From assembly GCA_036264445.1 (NCBI GenBank), contig DATAQW010000215.1:1-28647 (forward strand): a stretch of 28,647 nucleotides of DNA, written 5' to 3'. The notes under the pieces were generated by a model that did not search any database, had not been told where the DNA came from, and worked only from the letters and a program-made list of their open reading frames with translations. The stretch is from Pseudacidobacterium sp036264445 (GTDB lineage: Bacteria; Acidobacteriota; Terriglobia; Terriglobales; Acidobacteriaceae). This document shows, piece after piece, positions 6,103 through 13,235 of the stretch. A program made the position numbers and the translations under genes. Each line of letters starts with the position of its first letter. Positions within the stretch are counted from its first letter, which is position 1.

Positions 6103-8148
6103 TCATGCCTTCAGCCACGGAAACGCTGTGATCCTCAGCTTGGCGGCAGCATAAGGGATGAGTGTGATTGTTTCTTCCGGTTGATCGCTTGAGGCCGGGC
6201 TTTGCGGAACCGGATCGGCCACTCCATCTTCGGCCTGCCATGCAGGCAGTTTGCGCGCCTTCACCTGAAGCTTCACCGGGGTGTCTTTCGCGCTGAACGG
6301 ACGATTACCCATCTCCGTTTCAGCCACAGTGATGCCCTGCGTGGAAGACTTTGCGTCCAGAGCCAGGGCATAGTTCCACTGAGTGGTTGGATAGACCTGC
6401 CAATCCGCAGTCATGCCACGATCGCGCAGCTTCAGCCAGTCTTCACCGATTCCATAAGAGAAAACCAACGGCCCACGCTCCACTGCAACCGAATCATGGA
6501 ACCATTTTGATGTTCGAGGCTGTAGAGGAAATTCAATTTCGACGCGATCTCCTGTTTTCCACTTGCGGTCGATGCGGGCAAAGCTGGCAGGAGTGGGTGC
6601 AGGTTGCAGTTGTCCATTGACTTTGATTGTGGTTCCGGCAGCCCACGCAGGAATCCGCAGAAGTAGTGGAAACGCCGTTGCGTTTGCAGGGTTCACCGCT
6701 ATGCGCACCGTGCCGTTGAAGGGATAGTTTGTTTCTTCCACGATATGCACGGGAACATTGCGGACAAGCACGCGCGCTTCACACGGCGCATGTGCGGCAG
6801 CCACGATGCCGTCATTCTGCGACAGCATGAATAAGCTGGCCGCAAACTTCGGCCATCCTTGATGGAAATTCGCAGCGCAGCAGCCGAAGTTTGGCTCGAG
6901 CCCAAACAAATTTGATTCAGGCCCGTCGGTTGTCCACGGCTTGCGATGCAGGCTGCACTCGACCTGGTTTGGTTCCTGGTTGTATTGATGGGCCCACATG
7001 TCGTCGGTAAATGTCCCCGGCAATGCATTGAAAGCCAGCTTCTCCAGCCGGTCGCCGAGTGCTGGGTCGCCGAGAATCGCAAGCGACTGTTCAAGCGAGA
7101 ACATCGATTCGACTACGGTGCATAGTTCCGAGCCTTGCGACGGATTCAATCCAGCAAGGTGCTCATCGCATGAAAACATTCCATTCGGCAATCCGTGATA
7201 TTTGTCGAGTTCAGCGATCATCTGCAACACGGCTTTACGGTCTGTTTCTGAGCCGGAAATAAGCGACCACACCGGCCCGGTTTTGATCGCCTGTCCGTTG
7301 TTTACGCCATGCGTCGACAGTGCCAGATCGGCGAGACCCTGTCCTTCTGCCAGCTTGATGCGCTCTGCCGTGATGCGTTCCGTGAATTGAAAATTTGCAT
7401 ATTGCGCAAGCCAGTCATGTCCTTGCGCGTGAAGCAGGCGCGCCAGATCGAGAAGCCTGGCATCGTTTGTGCGGTTGTAGAGCCAGATGACGCTCAGCGC
7501 TTCATCCTGCCAGCGAAATTTGCCCCAATCCCGCAGCGGCCGTTTGGGCAGCTCCGCAAGCTGGAACGAAAAATAACGCTGCATGGCTGGAATCACACGT
7601 GGATCGTTGGTTGCGTCATGATATTGCGTCAAAACTTTGAGCATCACAATGCGTGGCCACCAGTCATCGTTTGACCGGGGGCCAAACATGCCGTTGTCCG
7701 CCTGATTGTTCAGAGTCCAATCGATATACTTCTGCGCCTTCGCCTTCAAACGCGCATCATCGAGAAGATATGCAAGGGGCACAAGTCCATCGAGAAAATA
7801 GGGACCACGCTCCCACGACTCGCCTGTGCCGCCCCGCCACCCGCTATTCGGACCCACATCAGCCCAGGTCTCATCCAGATGTCCTCCGAGACCGTTTGCC
7901 TGAATCTCCAGTTGCGCCCCCAACCATCCCCGCGGCTGAACTGCGCCAAGCGGCAATTGGTAAAACGCGCTCTGCGCAAGCGGAGACCTGTTCTTTGTCA
8001 CCGCACGCGGAATCCATGTCGAGCTGTCTGTACTTCCGCGTGCGAAGTTAGAAAAAACAGTGGCCGGCAGCGACGATGCAATGCCAGCGAAACCTAATTG
8101 CCTGAGGAACTGGCGCCGGCTGGAGGAATGTCGCGACTTATAAAACAA
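6103..8148 (-). CDS. GH127 beta-L-arabinofuranosidase-type glycosidase, Tat-exported
   Basis: This 681-residue retaining glycosidase of the GH127 (formerly DUF1680) family should release beta-L-arabinofuranose from plant glycans. A Tat motif (SRRQFLRQ) and hydrophobic core occupy residues 10-32. The (alpha/alpha)6 barrel follows, then beta-sandwich domains from about 450. The zinc-cysteine catalytic site of the Bifidobacterium enzyme HypBA1 can be matched: Glu341-x-Cys343 corresponds to its Glu338/Cys340, and Cys423-Cys424 (FGCCAAN) to Cys417/Cys418, the first being the nucleophile. The likely acid/base is Glu329 (CDEHLAG). The start is TTG at 8148, preceded by AGGGGA; the upstream frame closes after four codons. 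It lies downstream of the PadR gene on the same strand. Family members vary in specificity, so the exact sugar is not fixed. Confidence 0.92.
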   Translation of the reverse strand: MFYKSRHSSSRRQFLRQLGFAGIASSLPATVFSNFARGSTDSSTWIPRAVTKNRSPLAQSAFYQLPLGAVQPRGWLGAQLEIQANGLGGHLDETWADVGPNSGWRGGTGESWERGPYFLDGLVPLAYLLDDARLKAKAQKYIDWTLNNQADNGMFGPRSNDDWWPRIVMLKVLTQYHDATNDPRVIPAMQRYFSFQLAELPKRPLRDWGKFRWQDEALSVIWLYNRTNDARLLDLARLLHAQGHDWLAQYANFQFTERITAERIKLAEGQGLADLALSTHGVNNGQAIKTGPVWSLISGSETDRKAVLQMIAELDKYHGLPNGMFSCDEHLAGLNPSQGSELCTVVESMFSLEQSLAILGDPALGDRLEKLAFNALPGTFTDDMWAHQYNQEPNQVECSLHRKPWTTDGPESNLFGLEPNFGCCAANFHQGWPKFAASLFMLSQNDGIVAAAHAPCEARVLVRNVPVHIVEETNYPFNGTVRIAVNPANATAFPLLLRIPAWAAGTTIKVNGQLQPAPTPASFARIDRKWKTGDRVEIEFPLQPRTSKWFHDSVAVERGPLVFSYGIGEDWLKLRDRGMTADWQVYPTTQWNYALALDAKSSTQGITVAETEMGNRPFSAKDTPVKLQVKARKLPAWQAEDGVADPVPQSPASSDQPEETITLIPYAAAKLRITAFPWLKA

Positions 8149-8284
8149 TAAGGTCCCCTGCTACGTGAATTGATGGAGTCGCCGAATGTGGCGTGTTCAG
8201 CATGATATCTCTGTTTTGTTCCTTCGACTCATATTGCTCAACCTGAACAGGCGCGTGGATCCGTGTCTCGTATAGACATGGGGA

Positions 8285-8470
8285 TCAGGATGCTGATGGA
8301 TTGGCGCCAACCTTCTCCTCATGCCGTGCCAACGCATTGCGCAGGCGCTCGTTCTTGTCCAATAACTCCACCACAAGAGCCTGCAGTTGCGAGTTTCTCA
8401 TCTCAAACTCGTACAGGCGGTTTAACAGCGTGTCCTCCTCAGATGGATTCAATCTGCTTTGCAGCTGCAT
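8285..8470 (-). CDS. Small coiled-coil protein overlapping the padR-like gene
   Basis: An ATG at 8470 opens a 61-residue frame that overlaps the last 32 bases of the PadR-like gene. The protein is predicted to be almost entirely one amphipathic helix, with leucines spaced in heptad fashion (TLLNRLYEFEMRNSQLQALV, then ELLDKNERLRNAL), ending in a short polar tail. The frame stays open upstream inside the PadR gene, but that part is compositionally unlike protein and is probably shadow. A strong GAGGAGG lies inside the frame, just before CTG and TTA codons, so the true start is uncertain. The overlap suggests translational coupling to the regulator and a partner or scaffold role. The coding status is probable, not certain. 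Confidence 0.55.
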   Translation of the reverse strand: MQLQSRLNPSEEDTLLNRLYEFEMRNSQLQALVVELLDKNERLRNALARHEEKVGANPSAS

Positions 8471-9032
8471 CGATAATCTCCGCGATCCTGCGTATCTGTT
8501 CTTTTGACAGCTCTCCCTGAGCGAAGCGCAGCTTGAGTGCCAGTTTGAAGTTGTGCATGGCGCGCATGATCTGCGGCGAACGGCCCCGTCCATATGCGGC
8601 GCCCACCTTGTCAATGCGGTGGAAAATGGCATCCACTAACGCTTTATTCGCCTCCAGCTCCTTCTTTCCGGCTTCCGTGATAGCGTAGAGCTTTTTTCCG
8701 CCTTCAGTGGAAGTAACCGTAGCGAGGCCTTCTTCTTCCAACAGGGTAAGCGTCGGATACACCACACCTGCACTGGGCGAATAGATGCCTGACAGCCGCT
8801 CGCCAATGGCCTTGATCATTTCGTACCCATAACTGGGCTTTTCCGAAATCATTTGCAGGATCACATAACGCAGCTCGCCGTGATCAAAAAGCCTTCCGCC
8901 AAAATCAGCACCAAATTTATGGCCATGACGGCCCCAGAACTCGCCCATATCACCGAATCCATAACGTCCGCCGCGAAAATACTTCCAGTGTCCGCAGCGT
9001 CCGCCTTCCTGGTTTGAAAAATTTCTAAACAT
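8439..9032 (-). CDS. PadR family transcriptional regulator, YqjI-like
   Basis: This 197-residue repressor has a Gly/His/aromatic-rich N-terminal extension (1-47), a PadR winged helix (about 48-125, from HGELRYVILQ through GVVYPTLTLLEEEGL to GGKKLYAITEAG) and a C-terminal dimerisation helix pair (150-195). The order and sequence resemble E. coli YqjI, a nickel-responsive PadR protein whose N-terminal extension is much richer in His and Cys. Here the extension holds one Cys13 and a few His (15, 36, 38), so a metal-sensing role is plausible but weaker. AAGGAGT at 9038-9044 supports the ATG. Two palindromes just upstream, one overlapping the likely -10 box, indicate autoregulation. The downstream coiled-coil gene overlaps its end, and GH127 follows further on. 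Confidence 0.93.
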   Translation of the reverse strand: MFRNFSNQEGGRCGHWKYFRGGRYGFGDMGEFWGRHGHKFGADFGGRLFDHGELRYVILQMISEKPSYGYEMIKAIGERLSGIYSPSAGVVYPTLTLLEEEGLATVTSTEGGKKLYAITEAGKKELEANKALVDAIFHRIDKVGAAYGRGRSPQIMRAMHNFKLALKLRFAQGELSKEQIRRIAEIIDAAAKQIESI

Positions 9033-9053
9033 AAAATACTCCTTCGATATAGC

Positions 9054-9068
9054 TTAAGATATATCTAA
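9054..9068. promoter_or_regulatory. PadR operator, proximal half
   Basis: TTAAGATATATCTAA contains the perfect palindrome AGATATATCT at 9057-9066, the same core as the distal site 37 bases away centre to centre. It overlaps the proposed -10 element of the regulator gene, which suits autorepression. Confidence 0.6.
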
Positions 9069-9085
9069 GTCGAATCTATTTGCAA
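9056..9085 (-). promoter_or_regulatory. Probable promoter of the padR-like gene
   Basis: On the minus strand TTGCAA (9080-9085) is a possible -35 element. A -10 element could be TATATC (9058-9063, spacer 16) or TATCTT (9056-9061, spacer 18). The -35 lies between the two palindromes and the -10 inside the proximal one. Confidence 0.45.
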
Positions 9086-9091
9086 GCTATC

Positions 9092-9105
9092 TTAGATATA
9101 TCTAA
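9092..9105. promoter_or_regulatory. PadR operator, distal half
   Basis: TTAGATATATCTAA is a perfect 14-base palindrome. It shares its ten-base core with the proximal site, so the two probably bind the same dimeric regulator, with the spacing of about 37 bases placing them near three and a half helical turns apart. Confidence 0.6.
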
Positions 9106-9213
9106 TTGCTTTGCCCGCCTGCTATGTCCGTTATAAAGAAATGTAAATATATTTATTTTTAATAACTTATAAGGTGATAATATCGCTGGCTCATCAAGAT
9201 TCGGGAGTGGCGT

Positions 9214-10065
9214 ATGATTAAGCCATTTCCTGAGGTACCCCTGATGGCCAAAAAGGTCAACTTAGACGCGATGATTCCTCGCGAAGATTTCGCTGTTAAG
9301 GAAGTGGAAGGAGAGTTTGCATTGAACCTCTTCCAGGACTTCCCGATTACTCATTTATACGGTGATTCGCCTGTTCTGAAATTGCTGCGTAAGCCGGACT
9401 TCCAGCGAGAGACAAACCATTGGACCCCCGAACAAATGCAGACCTTCATCGAAAGTTTTCTTGATAATGAGGTGATTCCTTCCCTCATTCTTTGGAAATC
9501 TCCCTCATACATATTTGTGATTGATGGGGGACACAGACTGAGCGCGATACGCGCTTGGATGGAGGACGATTACGGTGACGGTGCAATTTCCGCAGCCTTC
9601 TATAAAACGGATATTTCGGAAGACCAAAAACGCATTGCAAAGCGGGCTCGTAAGTTGATCGAGCAAAAGGTTGGCAGATACTCAACATTAAAAAGCCATG
9701 TGGACTCAATGACTGAGTCTGCCGTTTCTAAGCGCGCAAAGGTCTTATTCACGCGCGCATTAGCTCTTCAATGGGTGCAAGGAAGCCCACTAGTTGCCGA
9801 ATCATCATTCTTCAAGATCAATTCGCAAGGCACGCCGCTTGACGAAACTGAAAGGTCATTGATTGAGAATCGGCGCAAGCCAATTGCTATTAGCGCAAGA
9901 GCAATTTTGCGGGCTGGTAGCGGTCATAAGTATTGGTCATCATTCAGTGAGTCGGCCGGAAAAGAAATTGTGGAGCTTGCTCAGGAATTGCATAAGTTGC
10001 TGTTTCAGCCAGAGGCGGAACTGCCGCTCAAGACGCTCGACGTTCCTCTTGGCGGGTCTGTTTAA
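9214..10065 (+). CDS. DUF262 (GmrS-like, ParB-fold) protein
   Basis: This 283-residue protein has a DUF262 domain, a ParB/Srx-like NTPase-nuclease fold found in the GmrSD type IV restriction system and in many defence genes. The key motif IDGGHRLSAIRAW (103-115) is present, corresponding to the DGQQR-type motif, as is FFKINSQGTPLDETE (199-213), a second family hallmark. The N-terminal part carries the expected RKPDFQRE and WTPEQMQTFI segments. GGGAG at 9203-9207 supports the ATG. The gene ends with TAA at 10063-10065, and the HNH gene continues in the same frame one codon later. Base composition is clearly lower in G+C than the flanks, suggesting transfer. The function is probably defence against foreign DNA, by family association; the target is unknown. 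Confidence 0.86.
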   Translation: MIKPFPEVPLMAKKVNLDAMIPREDFAVKEVEGEFALNLFQDFPITHLYGDSPVLKLLRKPDFQRETNHWTPEQMQTFIESFLDNEVIPSLILWKSPSYIFVIDGGHRLSAIRAWMEDDYGDGAISAAFYKTDISEDQKRIAKRARKLIEQKVGRYSTLKSHVDSMTESAVSKRAKVLFTRALALQWVQGSPLVAESSFFKINSQGTPLDETERSLIENRRKPIAISARAILRAGSGHKYWSSFSESAGKEIVELAQELHKLLFQPEAELPLKTLDVPLGGSV

Positions 10066-10068
10066 CCC

Positions 10069-10848
10069 GTGGATGCACTTTCGCTATTGATTGAATTCTT
10101 GACCATTGCGGGGACGAGAGAACAGCCAATAGTACCGATTAGTGGATATTTGAATGACGACGACGGAGATGGAACTCTGAAGGTTTTGAGGAATTCGGTT
10201 CAGATTCTTTCTCGACTGACGGGAAATGGACCGGGCAGTTTGGGCTTACATCCAGCGGTCTATTTCTACAATGAACAAGGGAAATACAGCAGATTCCTGT
10301 TCCTTGGCATGACCGCGCTTGTATCTGAAAAGCTCCGCAACAACAACGCCGAATGGTTCAAGGCATTTACATTGGTACGACAGAAAATTGAACAGTTTTT
10401 GTTAAACAATAAATCGACAATCGGACTCGTTCTTCAGAACATGGGCAAGACCCAACGAGTTCCGAAGATGCGAGATTTATTTGATTACCTGGTGGCTACA
10501 GCCATAAAGAATGAAAGTTTAGAAATTCAAAAAGCCATCTCGCATTTAGGAATCACTGGGCGAATTCTTGAGGTTAATGGTAAGCAGGCTTCGCCGCACA
10601 TTTCAGACGACACAAAGTCGATGCTCTTTATCCAAAATGCTATTGCAAAGGCCCTTCCTTGCCCGATTTGTGGGGGACTACTTGATCCCCAAAAATCTGT
10701 GTCTTACGACCATATTAAGGCACAAAGGGATGGAGGGTCTGGGCATATTAATAACATCCAGATGACCCATCCGTATTGCAACACGGGGTATAAAGAGTTC
10801 CAATCCGCGAAGGAAGAAAAAGAGCGCGGCCTTGTCCTCAATGAGTGA
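10069..10848 (+). CDS. HNH endonuclease, partner or severed half of the DUF262 protein
   Basis: This 259-residue protein is mostly helical to residue 190 and ends in an HNH (beta-beta-alpha metal) nuclease domain: CPIC at 198-201, the catalytic DHI with His215, Asn229 and THPYCN with His234 and Cys237. The start is GTG at 10069, four bases after the DUF262 stop, with only a weak upstream GGCGGG and no ATG in frame nearby. The frame is the same as that of the DUF262 gene, so changing one TAA codon would give a single 544-residue DUF262-HNH protein, the architecture seen in fused GmrSD-like proteins. It may thus be a genuine coupled subunit or the second half of a gene broken by a nonsense mutation. 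Nuclease activity would need a divalent metal. G+C content is low, for example 20 of 60 bases at 10381-10440. Confidence 0.85.
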   Translation: MDALSLLIEFLTIAGTREQPIVPISGYLNDDDGDGTLKVLRNSVQILSRLTGNGPGSLGLHPAVYFYNEQGKYSRFLFLGMTALVSEKLRNNNAEWFKAFTLVRQKIEQFLLNNKSTIGLVLQNMGKTQRVPKMRDLFDYLVATAIKNESLEIQKAISHLGITGRILEVNGKQASPHISDDTKSMLFIQNAIAKALPCPICGGLLDPQKSVSYDHIKAQRDGGSGHINNIQMTHPYCNTGYKEFQSAKEEKERGLVLNE

Positions 10849-10850
10849 TC

Positions 10851-10902
10851 GTATTCGGCTAAATGAAGCATTCTGCCGAATACGCAGCTTTCACCAAAGC
10901 TG
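10851..10902 (+). terminator. Two tandem stem-loops after the HNH gene
   Basis: GTATTCGGC (10851-10859) and GCCGAATAC (10875-10883) form a perfect nine-base-pair stem with a 15-base loop, starting two bases after the stop codon. Directly behind, CAGCTTT (10885-10891) and AAAGCTG (10896-10902) form a seven-base-pair stem with loop CACC. Neither has a T tract, so they may be a factor-dependent terminator, an mRNA end protector, or the boundary of an inserted segment. Confidence 0.45.
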
Positions 10903-10979
10903 GGCGCCGTATTGTCTGTATCCCGCAATGAGATGAAACGAAACGTAGAGAGGCGGAGTATCGCGTATCTGGAAAAGGC

Positions 10980-11519
10980 TTAGCCGGGCTGCTGTCCGGA
11001 TTTCAACGCAACTGACCGTCGACTTTCTGTTTTGTGAACGGCATCATGTTCGATCAGGTCGCCCATCAGGACGTAATAGCCGTTCTCATCGCGCGTTTTG
11101 CCCGTTCCCCTGAGGATGGTTCCCTTGAATGAGTACCAGATGCCGTGCACCTGGCGGGTGGTGAAACCCAATTCCTGATCGTGCAGTGAGGTTTGTTCGA
11201 AGAAGAAGGTGAGCGGCGTGCCTTCATCGCTGTAGCCATCGCCCTGGCGGGAGATGTAGCCGCTCAATTCTCCGAATTGCAGAATGATTTCAACAACCTC
11301 TCCGGGCTTGCCCAGCATATATTCGCCTGAGGCGTCTTCGGGAATGATGGAGTTGCTCTTGCCTTGTTTGATGACGACTGGATGATCTATGGTGCTGGGA
11401 TCGCCACGATGATGCAGCCTGGGATCGCTCGCCGTCTGGGCAGCAAGAGCGAAGGGCATGAAGAACAGCGCGATAAGAAGTTGATGCTTTGCCTGCCGTC
11501 GCATGCCCTGACCCCGCAT
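10980..11519 (-). CDS. Secreted protein of unknown function, coupled to the M28 peptidase
   Basis: I do not recognise this 179-residue protein. It has a Sec signal peptide (positively charged to about 12, hydrophobic LLIALFFMPFALA, cleavage probably after LAAQ near 27-28). The mature part is rich in beta-strand-forming and Gly residues and contains aromatic-rich segments (GYISRQGDGYSDEG, FFFEQ, GIWYSFKG), as in small beta-sandwich envelope proteins. Its ATG shares a base with the stop of the M28 peptidase gene (TAATG at 11517-11521), so translation is coupled and the two probably act together in the periplasm, for example as a peptidase accessory. No Cys pairs or known catalytic motif are seen. 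A second Met at residue 6 is an alternative start. Confidence 0.72.
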   Translation of the reverse strand: MRGQGMRRQAKHQLLIALFFMPFALAAQTASDPRLHHRGDPSTIDHPVVIKQGKSNSIIPEDASGEYMLGKPGEVVEIILQFGELSGYISRQGDGYSDEGTPLTFFFEQTSLHDQELGFTTRQVHGIWYSFKGTILRGTGKTRDENGYYVLMGDLIEHDAVHKTESRRSVALKSGQQPG

Positions 11520-13186
11520 TAATTGCCTTTCTTGCGAGCGGCCTCGAACTCGTCACCCGGCTGCCAGCCAATAGGTTCTGAGAGCGACGATGCCTCCCAC
11601 CCAAGAATGAACCCGAACTGGGCCATTTTAGCGTTGCCGCGGAAGTCCATTTCTGGGTTGTACTCATCGGAGGGCTGATGATAGCGGTGTGCGACGTAGT
11701 CCTCCATCTGCTCCTTACCCCATTCCGGGGTACGGCCTTCAAAAAGTGTTCCTTGCCCGATGGAGAATGAGGGAATGCCTACGCGCGCAAAGCTGAAGTG
11801 ATCAGAGCGGTAATAGTGCCCTGCGCCAGGAAACTGGTCCGGCTCAATGGTGAGATCGAAGGTCTTCGCGGTCTTCTCCACCTCCGGATAAAAGGTTGTG
11901 CGTTCAGCGCCACTTACTTCCGCAGCCGTAGGAATGCCAATGGGGTTCAACATGTCATAGTTCAGATTGAGAGCAATTTGCGATGCGGGAACCGGAGGAT
12001 GCATTCCAAGCCACTGAGAACCGAGCAACCCCTGTTCTTCCGCCGTGACAGAGGCAAAGTAAACGCTATGCGGCGGCTTGGTCTGAGAAAAGGCACGCGC
12101 CATCTCAAGCAGAATTCCGCAGCCAGTGCCGTTGTCTGCCGCTCCGTTGTAGATGTTGTCGCCCTTCGCATTTGGATCAATGCCGAGATGATCGTAATGC
12201 GCGGAGTAAATGACTGCTTGTCCAGGCTGCGCACCAGGAGCTTCGGCAATCACATTGTCGGATTCATAACGGCGCACTTTACTGGCGATGTGCGCCTTGA
12301 AGTGAACCGGCAGTTCAACGGCATGAAATCCCGGCTTACCGGCTGCGTCGATCAGGCTGTCAACATTACCTTGCCCTGCAGCGGTCAGTAGTTTCTGCGC
12401 GACATCATGCTGTATCCAGCTCGCGGCCTTGAGCGTGGCTGCTGGATCGCTCTGCAAGTAGGATTTTTCGATCGCCTGCGAATCACGCACGACTTGCCAT
12501 GGATAACTTGCGAGGTCATTGCGATGGATGATGAGCACACCGAGCGCGCCTCTGCGCGATGCCTCTTCATACTTATAGGTCCATCGTCCGTAGTAAGTCA
12601 GCGCTTTGCCTTTGAAGAAATTGTCATCCGTTGAAGGAGGCTCATTCACAACGACGAGCAGGATTTTTCCTTTTACATCCACGCCCGCATAGTCGTTCCA
12701 ATGGTATTCAGGCGCATCGATGCCGTATCCGACAAAAACAATGGGCGCATCAATATTTGCTGACTCTGCTCCTGTCTGATCTTTGCCAACCCAGTCTTTG
12801 CTGTATTCGAGCGGAATGGGCTGTCCACTTGCCGGCACAAACTCCGCCGTGGTCTGATCTTCGACTGTGTGTACCGCGTAAAGCGGGACCTTCTGAAAAT
12901 AGGTTCCGTTATCTCCCGCAGGCTTTAGTCCATCGAGAGCGAACTGCGTGGCAATGTATTCTCCGGCAAGTTGTCCGCCGCGCAGGCCAGGGCCGCGCCC
13001 TTCGAGTAGATCATTTGCCAGGAAACGTACATGCGCGCGTATCTTTTCGGCGTCAATGCTTGCAGCAGCCTGGCGGGCAGTTTCCGGCACTCCCGGAACA
13101 GCGGGAACTTGCATCTGGCAAAGCGCGGCGGAAGCAGAAAGAAATGTGACGGCAGAAATAAAAGCAAGACGAGAAGATCGAGTCAT
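11519..13186 (-). CDS. Secreted M28 family zinc metallopeptidase
   Basis: This 555-residue exported aminopeptidase-type enzyme has a Sec signal (about 1-23, ending ALCQ), an inserted PA-like domain (roughly 145-265) and an M28 catalytic domain. The two-zinc ligand set is complete: His330 with Asp332 (SAHYDHLG), Asp351 (AADNGTG), Glu383 as general base and Glu384 (TAEEQGLLG), Asp411 (NYDM) and His503 (RYHQPSDEY). It should cleave N-terminal residues from peptides, or act as a dipeptidase or carboxypeptidase, in the periplasm or outside. The start ATG at 13186 lies in an intergenic stretch of 49 bases after mutY. The next gene overlaps its stop by one base. Family assignment is firm; the substrate is not. 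Confidence 0.93.
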   Translation of the reverse strand: MTRSSRLAFISAVTFLSASAALCQMQVPAVPGVPETARQAAASIDAEKIRAHVRFLANDLLEGRGPGLRGGQLAGEYIATQFALDGLKPAGDNGTYFQKVPLYAVHTVEDQTTAEFVPASGQPIPLEYSKDWVGKDQTGAESANIDAPIVFVGYGIDAPEYHWNDYAGVDVKGKILLVVVNEPPSTDDNFFKGKALTYYGRWTYKYEEASRRGALGVLIIHRNDLASYPWQVVRDSQAIEKSYLQSDPAATLKAASWIQHDVAQKLLTAAGQGNVDSLIDAAGKPGFHAVELPVHFKAHIASKVRRYESDNVIAEAPGAQPGQAVIYSAHYDHLGIDPNAKGDNIYNGAADNGTGCGILLEMARAFSQTKPPHSVYFASVTAEEQGLLGSQWLGMHPPVPASQIALNLNYDMLNPIGIPTAAEVSGAERTTFYPEVEKTAKTFDLTIEPDQFPGAGHYYRSDHFSFARVGIPSFSIGQGTLFEGRTPEWGKEQMEDYVAHRYHQPSDEYNPEMDFRGNAKMAQFGFILGWEASSLSEPIGWQPGDEFEAARKKGN

Positions 13187-13235
13187 TCATGCTCCTAAGA
13201 AAAGTGTAGTGATCGAGCAATAGGAATCTGTAGAA

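Noticed and set aside
8471..8632. The upstream extension of the small coiled-coil frame within the padR-like gene
   Set aside because: Its translation is rich in Cys, Ser and Arg without pattern, typical of a shadow frame; the heptad pattern starts only after the ATG at 8470.
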